Both the position numbers and the translations under genes were made by a program. Below the pieces are notes generated by a model. It saw only the letters and a list, made by a program, of their open reading frames with translations. It searched no databases and was not told where the DNA came from. A DNA stretch of 64,000 nt from Tachypleus tridentatus (taxonomy: Eukaryota; Arthropoda; Merostomata; Xiphosura; Limulidae): contig NC_134831.1 in the NCBI RefSeq assembly GCF_004210375.1, forward strand, positions 496,001 through 560,000, read 5' to 3'. Shown here one piece after another: positions 11,459 to 26,313 of the stretch; within the stretch, counting starts at the first letter, position 1; each line of letters starts with the position of its first letter.

Positions 11459-13236
11459 ATTTCACCTTCCGTTGCTGATTTAGTGACAGGTACTAAATGA
11501 GAAAACGAAATATCAGAGACTCTATATAGAAATACTGAGAAAAAAAATGTGAATGTGCATTTGGATGATATGCAAGTTGTACGGGTGACAAAAGTATTTT
11601 AACTCCTTACATGAACATTATTTTTCACTTGATTTCTCGGAAAATGAATCACAGTGACGTCGTCAATTCACAGACCAATCTTATGCAAATTATCTGATTT
11701 TAAATATAGCAAACTCCTACATTTTACTAAAGCTTGCTATTAAAAAATGGGAATTGTAGTCATAATTTTATCAACTATACGGGAGTAAAGGAAGTGACCT
11801 TGACCATATTCTGTTATGTAATTAATCACTTCTAAACACTCAAGTATTCGAAATTTGTCTTTCCCGACGATGAATTTGACTACTTTGCCAATTTTTGTTC
11901 TTGTAAACAAAACACACTTCTTAAACAATGTTTTATATTCAGTGATATTTACATTACAGTATATGTGTATATATATATTTGAAGAGAACAATAAACACTT
12001 ACTTCATATGGTATTTCTACAATGTGAAGTTATAATGATGAATATGCTTATGTATTTGTTTTGTGTTTACGCCTTCCGCTGTCTCTAATTTTGACTACTG
12101 ACTAGAAGCAAGGCAGCCAGTCAGAATCATTCTAGCACCGACAGTACACGCTAGAAGATTTACTGTTGCTAATACGATGCAACGAAATCTTAATGTGCAA
12201 GAAATATTATGTGGTATTGTATAAAATCTAACGCCAATCGCTAGCATTGAATTTTTGAGCTCCTCCAGAGGGCCATTTCGAGCCTGTATGCTTATAATGT
12301 TATATTGGATCATTTATTACCAAATTAAGAGAAAAGTAGGTTTTCCTTAAATACCATATTCTCTCTATTTGAACGATCGATCGTCACTTTACCTTTTGTA
12401 ATATTTTTCGCCAAAGATATCGAAATACTTAAATGTTTTATGAAGCTGTGATGTAACAGGTCCATTCACTTTAATATAGTAATGGACCATAATTTGCTAA
12501 AGACGTTGTTTTACATCCGACACTGTAAATCAAGCGACGTAAGTGAAAATAAGAATGCTCTCTTAGGTTAGGCCTAGTATCACTACCCTCCAAACAAACT
12601 AACGGTGACGTGGCGCGCATGTGGTCGTATTCACTCAGTGAACGAAAAGAAACACTGGTTGTATACCCTGATGTACTAACACACACACACAAAATATCAC
12701 ATTGTTACAGTTTTACAAACTTTAAGAAAATTTGTACATAATAAGAACCCATCGTAAGAACCATTTGGTGGATACGAGGATTTGAACTGACGAGTTTTGA
12801 GTTATGGAATTCCGCGATATTTCGAACGAGAAGCTTGAAGAGTATGTAGAGTTTTATTTTACAGCGTGACTATCAAATAGGTATGGATATTTGGAACTGT
12901 GCATAGAGAAAACTATGTAACGTAGAGAAAAATATGTGTAAAATACACGCATAAAGAGAAATGTGTTCCACTGGCTTGTGTACAATTCATTCGAATTTGT
13001 ATAATTATTTAGACTCATTTAAACTGTTTAATTTCCAGTGACTACAGGTTTACTTATTTGTAGTTGAGAACGATAACAAGTTCCAATTGTCGAACTTTGA
13101 ATCACAAATTCCAGTCAAGCGTTCAATTAATCCCCGAAAAAATTGTGGAAGGTCTTTCCTTCTCCTCCAACGTAAGATTATGCTAAAATCTTCCGTTACT
13201 GTTTACGATGTTGGTACACAACAAAAAGGTACACAT

Positions 13237-13305
13237 AGGGGCGCCAGGATTGAACCAGGGACCTCTCGATCTGCAGTCGAATGCTCTACCACTGAGCTAC
13301 ACCCC
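13237..13305 (-). tRNA. tRNA-Cys (GCA), unit 4, 69 nt as assembled, CCAGG variant
   Basis: Plus strand reads GCGCCAGGATTG where full-length copies read GCGCCCGGGATTG. Read literally, the T-stem partner of T51 becomes T, a mismatch. This is the only copy with CCAGG here. T5 terminator at 13223-13227. It is either a weakened gene or a miscalled base in a CCCGGG context. Confidence 0.8.
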
Positions 13306-13794
13306 TCGATTATTTATTTTAACAGTTAGGATAATGTACATTAATTTGAAACCATATTCTTGAGATTTCTTCGTTAGTAGTGATGAACGTATGAAATTAT
13401 TTCAAGTGGCACCTGTGAAAACAGTTCCTTGAAAGTTCTTACAAAATGACATTCCACTGAACAAGTAGGCTTATAATAATGTTTGGTACACAACATAACA
13501 TGCAAATGTAACATGATTAACTTGACACTTAATGTTTATTGTTCTCAGGATGATATAATACTGTGACTTTTTGTTTTCGCGTTTGTAGCACCTTCGACTT
13601 ATCAGTGTAAAGCCCAATGTCAATTGATTTGTTGACATTCGTTATAGGTATATATAAAAATAAATTATAAACAGAAACTGAATTAAACGAAATCACATCA
13701 CTGTGTTTAGATTACCTCTATTCGTACATTCGGGAAAGAGAGGCCACGAGTTTTTAGGAAGTGCCATTGAACATGATATTTTGTATATGGTGTC

Positions 13795-14058
13795 ATAGGC
13801 CAGGTATTTAGGGGTCTCGACTTGCAATCTCATGGTCGCGGGATGGAATCTCCGTCACACCCAAAATACTCGCCTTTTCAGTCGTGGTGGAGTTATAAAG
13901 TGGCTCTTTATCCTATTCATCGTTGGTTAAAGATTAGCCAAAGATTTGGCGGTGGGTGGTGATGACTAGCTGTTTCTCCACTAATTCTAAACTGCTAAAT
14001 AAGGGACGGCTAACATAGATAGACATGCTTTAGATTTGCGCGAAAAGTAGAAACAAAC
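13795..14058 (+). mobile_element. Embedded family-1 SINE relic, unit 4
   Basis: Diagnostic sites CCACTAATTC and TTAGATTTG, four G after TTTA. Confidence 0.85.
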
Positions 14059-15837
14059 ATTTCACCTTCCGTTGCTGATTTAGTGACAGGTACTAAATGA
14101 GAAAACGAAATATCAGAGACTCTATATAGAAATACTGAGAAAAAAATGTGAATGTGCATTTGGATGATATGCAAGTTGTACGGGTGACAAAAGTATTTTA
14201 ACTCCTTACATGAACATTATTTTTCACTTGGATTTCTCGGAAAATGAATCACAGTGACGTCGTCAATTCACAGACCAATCTTATGCAAATTATCTGATTT
14301 TAAATATAGCAAACTCCTACATTTTACTAAAGCTTGCTATTAAAAAATGGGAATTGTAGTCATAATTTTATCAACTATACGGGAGTAAAGGAAGTGACCT
14401 TGACCATATTCTGTTATGTAATTAATCACTTCTAAACACTCAAGTATTCGAAATTTGTCTTTCCCGACGATGAATTTGACTACTTTGCCAATTTTTTGTT
14501 CTTGTAAACAAAACACACTTCTTAAACAATGTTTTATATTCAGTGATATTTACATTACAGTATATGTGTATATATATATTTGAAGAGAACAATAAACACT
14601 TACTTCATATGGTATTTCTACAATGTGAAGTTATAATGATGAATATGCTTATGTATTTGTTTTGTGTTTACGCCTTCCGCTGTCTCTAATTTTGACTACT
14701 GACTAGAAGCAAGGCAGCCAGTCAGAATCATTCTAGCACCGACAGTACACGCTAGAAGATTTACTGTTGCTAATACGATGCAACGAAATCTTAATGTGCA
14801 AGAAATATTATGTGGTATTGTATAAAATCTAACGCCAATCGCTAGCATTGAATTTTTGAGCTCCTCCAGAGGGCCATTTCGAGCCTGTATGCTTATAATG
14901 TTATATTGGATCATTTATTACCAAATTAAGAGAAAAGTAGGTTTTCCTTAAATACCATATTCTCTCTATTTGAACGATCGATCGTCACTTTACCTTTTGT
15001 AATATTTTTCGCCAAAGATATCGAAATACTTAAATGTTTTATGAAGCTGTGATGTAACAGGTCCATTCACTTTAATATAGTAATGGACCATAATTTGCTA
15101 AAGACGTTGTTTTACATCCGACACTGTAAATCAAGCGACGTAAGTGAAAATAAGAATGCTCTCTTAGGTTAGGCCTAGTATCACTACCCTCCAAACAAAC
15201 TAACGGTGACGTGGCGCGCATGTGGTCGTATTCACTCAGTGAACGAAAAGAAACACTGGTTGTATACCCTGATGTACTAACACACACACACAAAATATCA
15301 CATTGTTACAGTTTTACAAACTTTAAGAAAATTTGTACATAATAAGAACCCATCGTAAGAACCATTTGGTGGATACGAGGATTTGAACTGACGAGTTTTG
15401 AGTTATGGAATTCCGCGATATTTCGAACGAGAAGCTTGAAGAGTATGTAGAGTTTTATTTTACAGCGTGACTATCAAATAGGTATGGATATTTGGAACTG
15501 TGCATAGAGAAAACTATGTAACGTAGAGAAAAATATGTGTAAAATACACGCATAAAGAGAAATGTGTTCCACTGGCTTGTGTACAATTCATTCGAATTTG
15601 TATAATTATTTAGACTCATTTAAACTGTTTAATTTCCAGTGACTACAGGTTTACTTATTTGTAGTTGAGAACGATAACAAGTTCCAATTGTCGAACTTTG
15701 AATCACAAATTCCAGTCAAGCGTTCAATTAATCCCCGAAAAAATTGTGGAAGGTCTTTCCTTCTCCTCCAACGTAAGATTATGCTAAAATCTTCCGTTAC
15801 TGTTTACGATGTTGGTACACAACAAAAAGGTACACAT

Positions 15838-15906
15838 AGGGGCGCCTGGATTGAACCAGGGACCTCTCGATCTGCAGTCGAATGCTCTACCACTGAGCTA
15901 CACCCC
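15838..15906 (-). tRNA. tRNA-Cys (GCA), unit 5, 69 nt as assembled, CCTGG variant
   Basis: Plus strand reads AGGGGCGCCTGGATTG and ends ACACCCC. It is the same T-stem variant as units 1, 11 and 13, with the 5' end one G shorter than in units 1 and 13. T5 terminator at 15824-15828. Confidence 0.85.
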
Positions 15907-16394
15907 TCGATTATTTATTTTAACAGTTAGGATAATGTACATTAATTTGAAACCATATTCTTGAGATTTCTTCGTTAGTAGTGATGAACGTATGAAATTA
16001 TTTCAAGTGGCACCTGTGAAAACAGTTCCTTGAAAGTTCTTACAAAAATGACATTCCACTGAACAAGTAGGCTTATAATAATGTTTGGTACACAACATAA
16101 CATGCAAATGTAACATGATTAACTTGACACTTAATGTTTATTGTTCTCAGGATGATATAATACTGTGACTTTTGTTTTCGCGTTTGTAGCACCTTCGACT
16201 TATCAGTGTAAAGCCCAATGTCAATTGATTTGTTGACATTCGTTATAGGTATATATAAAAATAAATTATAAACAGAAACTGAATTAAACGAAATCACATC
16301 ACTGTGTTTAGATTACCTCTATTCGTACATTCGGGAAAGAGAGGCCACGAGTTTTAGGAAGTGCCATTGAACATGATATTTTGTATATGGTGTC

Positions 16395-16657
16395 ATAGGC
16401 CAGGTATTTAGGGTCTCGACTTGCAATCTCATGGTCGCGGGATGGAATCTCCGTCACACCCAAAATACTCGCCTTTTCAGTCGTGGTGGAGTTATAAAGT
16501 GGCTCTTTATCCTATTCATCGTTGGTTAAAGATTAGCCAAAGATTTGGCGGTGGGTGGTGATGACTAGCTGTTTCTCCACTAGTTCTAAACTGCTAAATA
16601 AGGGACGGCTAACATAGATAGACATGCTTTAGATTTGCGCGAAAAGTAGAAACAAAC
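16395..16657 (+). mobile_element. Embedded family-1 SINE relic, unit 5
   Basis: Diagnostic sites CCACTAGTTC and TTAGATTTG, three G after TTTA. Units 5 to 9 all share this combination. Confidence 0.85.
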
Positions 16658-18436
16658 ATTTCACCTTCCGTTGCTGATTTAGTGACAGGTACTAAATGAG
16701 AAAACGAAATATCAGAGACTCTATATAGAAATACTGAGAAAAAAATGTGAATGTGCATTTGGATGATATGCAAGTTGTACGGGTGACAAAAGTATTTTAA
16801 CTCCTTACATGAACATTATTTTTCACTTGGATTTCTCGGAAAATGAATCACAGTGACGTCGTCAATTCACAGACCAATCTTATGCAAATTATCTGATTTT
16901 AAATATAGCAAACTCCTACATTTTACTAAAGCTTGCTATTAAAAAATGGGAATTGTAGTCATAATTTTATCAACTATACGGGAGTAAAGGAAGTGACCTT
17001 GACCATATTCTGTTATGTAATTAATCACTTCTAAACACTCAAGTATTCGAAATTTGTCTTTCCTGACGATGAATTTGACTACTTTGCCAATTTTTTGTTC
17101 TTGTAAACAAAACACACTTCTTAAACAATGTTTTATATTCAGTGATATTTACATTACAGTATATGTGTATATATATATTTGAAGAGAACAATAAACACTT
17201 ACTTCATATGGTATTTCTACAATGTGAAGTTATAATGATGAATATGCTTATGTATTTGTTTTGTGTTTACGCCTTCCGCTGTCTCTAATTTTGACTACTG
17301 ACTAGAAGCAAGGCAGCCAGTCAGAATCATTCTAGCACCGACAGTACACGCTAGAAGATTTACTGTTGCTAATACGATGCAACGAAATCTTAATGTGCAA
17401 GAAATATTATGTGGTATTGTATAAAATCTAACGCCAATCGCTAGCATTGAATTTTTGAGCTCCTCCAGAGGGCCATTTCGAGCCTGTATGCTTATAATGT
17501 TATATTGGATCATTTATTACCAAATTAAGAGAAAAGTAGGTTTTCCTTAAATACCATATTCTCTCTATTTGAACGATCGATCGTCACTTTACCTTTTGTA
17601 ATATTTTTCGCCAAAGATATCGAAATACTTAAATGTTTTATGAAGCTGTGATGTAACAGGTCCATTCACTTTAATATAGTAATGGACCATAATTTGCTAA
17701 AGACGTTGTTTTACATCCGACACTGTAAATCAAGCGACGTAAGTGAAAATAAGAATGCTCTCTTAGGTTAGGCCTAGTATCACTACCCTCCAAACAAACT
17801 AACGGTGACGTGGCGCGCATGTGGTCGTATTCACTCAGTGAACGAAAAGAAACACTGGTTGTATACCCTGATGTACTAACACACACACACAAAATATCAC
17901 ATTGTTACAGTTTTACAAACTTTAAGAAAATTTGTACATAATAAGAACCCATCGTAAGAACCATTTGGTGGATACGAGGATTTGAACTGACGAGTTTTGA
18001 GTTATGGAATTCCGCGATATTTCGAACGAGAAGCTTGAAGAGTATGTAGAGTTTTATTTTACAGCGTGACTATCAAATAGGTATGGATATTTGGAACTGT
18101 GCATAGAGAAAACTATGTAACGTAGAGAAAAATATGTGTAAAATACACGCATAAAGAGAAATGTGTTCCACTGGCTTGTGTACAATTCATTCGAATTTGT
18201 ATAATTATTTAGACTCATTTAAACTGTTTAATTTCCAGTGACTACAGGTTTACTTATTTGTAGTTGAGAACGATAACAAGTTCCAATTGTCGAACTTTGA
18301 ATCACAAATTCCAGTCAAGCGTTCAACTAATCCCCGAAAAAATTGTGGAAGGTCTTTCCTTCTCCTCCAACGTAAGATTATGTTAAAATCTTCCGTTACT
18401 GTTTACGATGTTGGTACACAACAAAAAGGTACACAT

Positions 18437-18508
18437 AGGGGGCGCCCGGGATTGAACCAGGGACCTCTCGATCTGCAGTCGAATGCTCTACCACTGAGCT
18501 ACACCCCC
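18437..18508 (-). tRNA. tRNA-Cys (GCA), unit 6, canonical 72 nt
   Basis: This is the reference form. On the minus strand the acceptor GGGGGTG pairs with CGCCCCC and the discriminator is U73, the usual base in cysteine tRNAs. The D arm is GCTC-AGTGGTA-GAGC, the anticodon stem TTCGA/TCGAG has one T-G wobble, the loop is CTGCAGA with anticodon GCA, the variable loop is AGGTC, and the T stem CCTGG/CCGGG around TTCAATC has one T-G wobble. The A box is TAGCTCAGTGGT and the B box GGTTCAATCCC, the internal Pol III promoter. A T5 terminator follows 9 nt after the 3' end (plus 18423-18427). The 5' flank is AT-rich (TTAAAAATAAATAATCGAG). There is no intron and, as usual in eukaryotes, no encoded CCA. 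The product would carry cysteine to UGC and UGU codons. Confidence 0.96.
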
Positions 18509-18997
18509 TCGATTATTTATTTTTAACAGTTAGGATAATGTACATTAATTTGAAACCATATTCTTGAGATTTCTTCGTTAGTAGTGATGAACGTATGAAA
18601 TTATTTCAAGTGGCACCTGTGAAAACAGTTCCTTGAAAGTTCTTACAAAAATGACATTCCACTGAACAAGTAGGCTTATAATAATGTTTGGTACACAACA
18701 TAACATGCAAATGTAACATGATTAACTTGACACTTAATGTTTATTGTTCTCAGGATGATATAATACTGTGACTTTTGTTTTCGCGTTTGTAGCACCTTCG
18801 ACTTATCAGTGTAAAGCCCAATGTCAATTGATTTGTTGACATTCGTTATAGGTATATATAAAAATAAATTATAAACAGAAACTGAATTAAACGAAATCAC
18901 ATCACTGTGTTTAGATTACCTCTATTCGTACATTCGGGAAAGAGAGGCCACGAGTTTTAGGAAGTGCCATTGAACATGATATTTTGTATATGGTGTC

Positions 18998-19260
18998 ATA
19001 GGCCAGGTATTTAGGGTCTCGACTTGCAATCTCATGGTCGCGGGATGGAATCTCCGTCACACCCAAAATACTCGCCTTTTCAGTCGTGGTGGAGTTATAA
19101 AGTGGCTCTTTATCCTATTCATCGTTGGTTAAAGATTAGCCAAAGATTTGGCGGTGGGTGGTGATGACTAGCTGTTTCTCCACTAGTTCTAAACTGCTAA
19201 ATAAGGGACGGCTAACATAGATAGACATGCTTTAGATTTGCGCGAAAAGTAGAAACAAAC
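18998..19260 (+). mobile_element. Embedded family-1 SINE relic, unit 6
   Basis: Diagnostic sites CCACTAGTTC and TTAGATTTG, three G after TTTA. Confidence 0.85.
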
Positions 19261-21040
19261 ATTTCACCTTCCGTTGCTGATTTAGTGACAGGTACTAAAT
19301 GAGAAAACGAAATATCAGAGACTCTATATAGAAATACTGAGAAAAAAAATGTGAATGTGCATTTGGATGTTATGCAAGTTGTACGGGTGACAAAAGTATT
19401 TTAACTCCTTACATGAACATTATTTTTCACTTGGATTTCTCGGAAAATGAATCACAGTGACGTCGTCAATTCACAGACCAATCTTATGCAAATTATCTGA
19501 TTTTAAATATAGCAAACTCCTACATTTTACTAAAGCTTGCTATTAAAAAATGGGAATTGTAGTCATAATTTTATCAACTATACGGGAGTAAAGGAAGTGA
19601 CCTTGACCATATTCTGTTATGTAATTAATCACTTCTAAACACTCAAGTATTCGAAATTTGTCTTTCCGACGATGAATTTGACTACTTTGCCAATTTTTTG
19701 TTCTTGTAAACAAAACACACTTCTTAAACAATGTTTTATATTCAGTGATATTTACATTACAGTATATGTGTATATATATATTTGAAGAGAACAATAAACA
19801 CTTACTTCATATGGTATTTCTACAATGTGAAGTTATAATGATGAATATGCTTATGTATTTGTTTTGTGTTTACGCCTTCCGCTGTCTCTAATTTTGACTA
19901 CTGACTAGAAGCAAGGCAGCCAGTCAGAATCATTCTAGCACCGACAGTACACGCTAGAAGATTTACTGTTGCTAATACGATGCAACGAAATCTTAATGTG
20001 CAAGAAATATTATGTGGTATTGTATAAAATCTAACGCCAATCGCTAGCATTGAATTTTGAGCTCCTCCAGAGGGCCATTTCGAGCCTGTATGCTTATAAT
20101 GTTATATTGGATCATTTATTACCAAATTAAGAGAAAAGTAGGTTTTCCCTTAAATACCATATTCTCTCTATTTGAACGATCGATCGTCACTTTACCTTTT
20201 GTAATATTTTTCGCCAAAGATATCGAAATACTTAAATGTTTTTATGAAGCTGTGATGTAACAGGTCCATTCACTTTAATATAGTAATGGACCATAATTTG
20301 CTAAAGACGTTGTTTTACATCCGACACTGTAAATCAAGCGACGTAAGTGAAAATAAGAATGCTCTCTTAGGTTAGGCCTAGTATCACTACCCTCCAAACA
20401 AACTAACGGTGACGTGGCGCGCATGTGGTCGTATTCACTCAGTGAACGAAAAGAAACACTGGTTGTATACCCTGATGTACTAACACACACACACAAAATA
20501 TCACATTGTTACAGTTTTACAAACTTTAAGAAAATTTGTACATAATAAGAACCCATCGTAAGAACCATTTGGTGGATACGAGGATTTGAACTGACGAGTT
20601 TTGAGTTATGGAATTCCGCGATATTTCGAACGAGAAGCTTGAAGAGTATGTAGAGTTTTATTTTACAGCGTGACTATCAAATAGGTATGGATATTTGGAA
20701 CTGTGCATAGAGAAAACTATGTAACGTAGAGAAAAATATGTGTAAAATACACGCATAAAGAGAAATGTGTTCCACTGGCTTGTGTACAATTCATTCGAAT
20801 TTGTATAATTATTTAGACTCATTTAAACTGTTTAATTTCCAGTGACTACAGGTTTACTTATTTGTAGTTGAGAACGATAACAAGTTCCAATTGTCGAACT
20901 TTGAATCACAAATTCCAGTCAAGCGTTCAACTAATCCCCGAAAAAATTGTGGAAGGTCTTTCCTTCTCCTCCAACGTAAGATTATGCTAAAATCTTCCGT
21001 TACTGTTTACGATGTTGGTACACAACAAAAAGGTACACAT

Positions 21041-21112
21041 AGGGGGCGCCCGGGATTGAACCAGGGACCTCTCGATCTGCAGTCGAATGCTCTACCACTG
21101 AGCTACACCCCC
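21041..21112 (-). tRNA. tRNA-Cys (GCA), unit 7, canonical 72 nt
   Basis: Identical to the unit 6 gene across all 72 bases. T5 terminator at 21027-21031. The 5' flank has one T fewer in the T-run (TTATTTTAAC on plus) than unit 6. Confidence 0.96.
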
Positions 21113-21600
21113 TCGATTATTTATTTTAACAGTTAGGATAATGTACATTAATTTGAAACCATATTCTTGAGATTTCTTCGTTAGTAGTGATGAACGTATG
21201 AAATTATTTCAAGTGGCACCTGTGAAAACAGTTCCTTGAAAGTTCTTACAAAAATGACATTCCACTGAACAAGTAGGCTTATAATAATGTTTGGTACACA
21301 ACATAACATGCAAATGTAACATGATTAACTTGACACTTAATGTTTATTGTTCTCAGGATGATATAATACTGTGACTTTTGTTTTCGCGTTTGTAGCACCT
21401 TCGACTTATCAGTGTAAAGCCCAATGTCAATTGATTTGTTGACATTCGTTATAGGTATATATAAAAATAAATTATAAACAGAAACTGAATTAAACGAAAT
21501 CACATCACTGTGTTTAGATTACCTCTATTCGTACATTCGGGAAAGAGAGGCCACGAGTTTTAGGAAGTGCCATTGAACATGATATTTTGTATATGGTGTC

Positions 21601-21863
21601 ATAGGCCAGGTATTTAGGGTCTCGACTTGCAATCTCATGGTCGCGGGATGGAATCTCCGTCACACCCAAAATACTCGCCTTTTCAGTCGTGGTGGAGTTA
21701 TAAAGTGGCTCTTTATCCTATTCATCGTTGGTTAAAGATTAGCCAAAGATTTGGCGGTGGGTGGTGATGACTAGCTGTTTCTCCACTAGTTCTAAACTGC
21801 TAAATAAGGGACGGCTAACATAGATAGACATGCTTTAGATTTGCGCGAAAAGTAGAAACAAAC
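21601..21863 (+). mobile_element. Embedded family-1 SINE relic, unit 7
   Basis: Diagnostic sites CCACTAGTTC and TTAGATTTG, three G after TTTA. Confidence 0.85.
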
Positions 21864-23641
21864 ATTTCACCTTCCGTTGCTGATTTAGTGACAGGTACTA
21901 AATGAGAAAACGAAATATCAGAGACTCTATATAGAAATACTGAGAAAAAAATGTGAATGTGCATTTGGATGATATGCAAGTTGTACGGGTGACAAAAGTA
22001 TTTTAACTCCTTACATGAACATTATTTTTCACTTGGATTTCTCGGAAAATGAATCACAGTGACGTCGTCAATTCACAGACCAATCTTATGCAAATTATCT
22101 GATTTTAAATATAGCAAACTCCTACATTTTACTAAAGCTTGCTATTAAAAAATGGGAATTGTAGTCATAATTTTATCAACTATACGGGAGTAAAGGAAGT
22201 GACCTTGACCATATTCTGTTATGTAATTAATCACTTCTAAACACTCAAGTATTCGAAATTTGTCTTTCCCGACGATGAATTTGACTACTTTGCCAATTTT
22301 TTGTTCTTGTAAACAAAACACACTTCTTAAACAATGTTTTATATTCAGTGATATTTACATTACAGTATATGTGTATATATATATTTGAAGAGAACAATAA
22401 ACACTTACTTCATATGGTATTTCTACAATGTGAAGTTATAATGATGAATATGCTTATGTATTTGTTTTGTGTTTACGCCTTCCGCTGTCTCTAATTTTGA
22501 CTACTGACTAGAAGCAAGGCAGCCAGTCAGAATCATTCTAGCACCGACAGTACACGCTAGAAGATTTACTGTTGCTAATACGATGCAACGAAATCTTAAT
22601 GTGCAAGAAATATTATGTGGTATTGTATAAAATCTAACGCCAATCGCTAGCATTGAATTTTTGAGCTCCTCCAGAGGGCCATTTCGAGCCTGTATGCTTA
22701 TAATGTTATATTGGATCATTTATTACCAAATTAAGAGAAAAGTAGGTTTTCCTTAAATACCATATTCTCTCTATTTGAACGATCGATCGTCACTTTACCT
22801 TTTGTAATATTTTTCGCCAAAGATATCGAAATACTTAAATGTTTTATGAAGCTGTGATGTAACAGGTCCATTCACTTTAATATAGTAATGGACCATAATT
22901 TGCTAAAGACGTTGTTTTACATCCGACACTGTAAATCAAGCGACGTAAGTGAAAATAAGAATGCTCTCTTAGGTTAGGCCTAGTATCACTACCCTCCAAA
23001 CAAACTAACGGTGACGTGGCGCGCATGTGGTCGTATTCACTCAGTGAACGAAAAGAAACACTGGTTGTATACCCTGATGTACTAACACACACACACAAAA
23101 TATCACATTGTTACAGTTTTACAAACTTTAAGAAAATTTGTACATAATAAGAACCCATCGTAAGAACCATTTGGTGGATACGAGGATTTGAACTGACGAG
23201 TTTTGAGTTATGGAATTCCGCGATATTTCGAACGAGAAGCTTGAAGAGTATGTAGAGTTTTATTTTACAGCGTGACTATCAAATAGGTATGGATATTTGG
23301 AACTGTGCATAGAGAAAACTATGTAACGTAGAGAAAAATATGTGTAAAATACACGCATAAAGAGAAATGTGTTCCACTGGCTTGTGTACAATTCATTCGA
23401 ATTTGTATAATTATTTAGACTCATTTAAACTGTTTAATTTCCAGTGACTACAGGTTTACTTATTTGTAGTTGAGAACGATAACAAGTTCCAATTGTCGAA
23501 CTTTGAATCACAAATTCCAGTCAAGCGTTCAACTAATCCCCGAAAAAATTGTGGAAGGTCTTTCCTTCTCCTCCAACGTAAGATTATGCTAAAATCTTCC
23601 GTTACTGTTTACGATGTTGGTACACAACAAAAGGTACACAT

Positions 23642-23711
23642 AGGGGCGCCGGGATTGAACCAGGGACCTCTCGATCTGCAGTCGAATGCTCTACCACTGA
23701 GCTACACCCCC
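23642..23711 (-). tRNA. tRNA-Cys (GCA), unit 8, 70 nt as assembled
   Basis: Full 5' acceptor (five G), but the 3' side reads AGGGGCGCCGGG on plus, one G and one C short. T4 terminator at 23629-23632. Everything between the acceptor and T arm equals the reference copy. Confidence 0.87.
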
Positions 23712-24199
23712 TCGATTATTTATTTTTAACAGTTAGGATAATGTACATTAATTTGAAACCATATTCTTGAGATTTCTTCGTTAGTAGTGATGAACGTATG
23801 AAATTATTTCAAGTGGCACCTGTGAAAACAGTTCCTTGAAAGTTCTTACAAAATGACATTCCACTGAACAAGTAGGCTTATAATAATGTTTGGTACACAA
23901 CATAACATGCAAATGTAACATGATTAACTTGACACTTAATGTTTATTGTTCTCAGGATGATATAATACTGTGACTTTTGTTTTCGCGTTTGTAGCACCTT
24001 CGACTTATCAGTGTAAAGCCCAATGTCAATTGATTTGTTGACATTCGTTATAGGTATATATAAAAATAAATTATAAACAGAAACTGAATTAAACGAAATC
24101 ACATCACTGTGTTTAGATTACCTCTATTCGTACATTCGGGAAAGAGAGGCCACGAGTTTTAGGAAGTGCCATTGAACATGATATTTTGTATATGGTGTC

Positions 24200-24462
24200 A
24201 TAGGCCAGGTATTTAGGGTCTCGACTTGCAATCTCATGGTCGCGGGATGGAATCTCCGTCACACCCAAAATACTCGCCTTTTCAGTCGTGGTGGAGTTAT
24301 AAAGTGGCTCTTTATCCTATTCATCGTTGGTTAAAGATTAGCCAAAGATTTGGCGGTGGGTGGTGATGACTAGCTGTTTCTCCACTAGTTCTAAACTGCT
24401 AAATAAGGGACGGCTAACATAGATAGACATGCTTTAGATTTGCGCGAAAAGTAGAAACAAAC
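24200..24462 (+). mobile_element. Embedded family-1 SINE relic, unit 8
   Basis: Diagnostic sites CCACTAGTTC and TTAGATTTG, three G after TTTA. Confidence 0.85.
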
Positions 24463-26241
24463 ATTTCACCTTCCGTTGCTGATTTAGTGACAGGTACTAA
24501 ATGAGAAAACGAAATATCAGAGACTCTATATAGAAATACTGAGAAAAAAATGTGAATGTGCATTTGATGATATGCAAGTTGTACGGGTGACAAAAGTATT
24601 TTAACTCCTTACATGAACATTATTTTTCACTTGGATTTCTCGGAAAATGAATCACAGTGACGTCGTCAATTCACAGACCAATCTTATGCAAATTATCTGA
24701 TTTTAAATATAGCAAACTCCTACATTTTACTAAAGCTTGCTATTAAAAAATGGGAATTGTAGTCATAATTTTATCAACTATACGGGAGTAAAGGAAGTGA
24801 CCTTGACCATATTCTGTTATGTAATTAATCACTTCTAAACACTCAAGTATTCGAAATTTGTCTTTCCCGACGATGAATTTGACTACTTTGCCAATTTTTT
24901 GTTCTTGTAAACAAAACACACTTCTTAAACAATGTTTTATATTCAGTGATATTTACATTACAGTATATGTGTATATATATATTTGAAGAGAACACAAACA
25001 CTTACTTCATATGGTATTTCTACAATGTGAAGTTATAATGATGAATATGCTTATGTATTTGTTTTGTGTTTACGCCTTCCGCTGTCTCTAATTTTTGACT
25101 ACTGACTAGAAGCAAGGCAGCCAGTCAGAATCATTCTAGCACCGACAGTACACGCTAGAAGATTTACTGTTGCTAATACGATGCAACGAAATCTTAATGT
25201 GCAAGAAATATTATGTGGTATTGTATAAAATCTAACGCCAATCGCTAGCATTGAATTTTTGAGCTCCTCCAGAGGGCCATTTCGAGCCTGTATGCTTATA
25301 ATGTTATATTGGATCATTTATTACCAAATTAAGAGAAAAGTAGGTTTTCCCTTAAATACCATATTCTCTCTATTTGAACGATCGATCGTCACTTTACCTT
25401 TTGTAATATTTTTCGCCAAAGATATCGAAATACTTAAATGTTTTATGAAGCTGTGATGTAACAGGTCCATTCACTTTAATATAGTAATGGACCATAATTT
25501 GCTAAAGACGTTGTTTTACATCCGACACTGTAAATCAAGCGACGTAAGTGAAAATAAGAATGCTCTCTTAGGTTAGGCCTAGTATCACTACCCTCCAAAC
25601 AAACTAACGGTGACGTGGCGCGCATGTGGTCGTATTCACTCAGTGAACGAAAAGAAACACTGGTTGTATACCCTGATGTACTAACACACACACACAAAAT
25701 ATCACATTGTTACAGTTTTACAAACTTTAAGAAAATTTGTACATAATAAGAACCCATCGTAAGAACCATTTGGTGGATACGAGGATTTGAACTGACGAGT
25801 TTTGAGTTATGGAATTCCGCGATATTTCGAACGAGAAGCTTGACGAGTATGTAGAGTTTTATTTTACAGCGTGACTATCAAATAGGTATGGATATTTGGA
25901 ACTGTGCATAGAGAAAACTATGTAACGTAGAGAAAAATATGTGTAAAATACACGCATAAAGAGAAATGTGTTCCACTGGCTTGTGTACAATTCATTCGAA
26001 TTTGTATAATTATTTAGACTCATTTAAACTGTTTAATTTCCAGTGACTACAGGTTTACTTATTTGTAGTTGAGAACGATAACAAGTTCCAATTGTCGAAC
26101 TTTGAATCACAAATTCCAGTCAAGCGTTCAATTAATCCCCGAAAAAATTGTGGAAGGTCTTTCCTTCTCCTCCAACGTAAGATTATGCTAAAATCTTCCG
26201 TTACTGTTTACGATGTTGGTACACAACAAAAAGGTACACAT

Positions 26242-26313
26242 AGGGGGCGCCCGGGATTGAACCAGGGACCTCTCGATCTGCAGTCGAATGCTCTACCACT
26301 GAGCTACACCCCC
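26242..26313 (-). tRNA. tRNA-Cys (GCA), unit 9, canonical 72 nt
   Basis: Sequence equals the unit 6 gene. T5 terminator at 26228-26232. Confidence 0.96.
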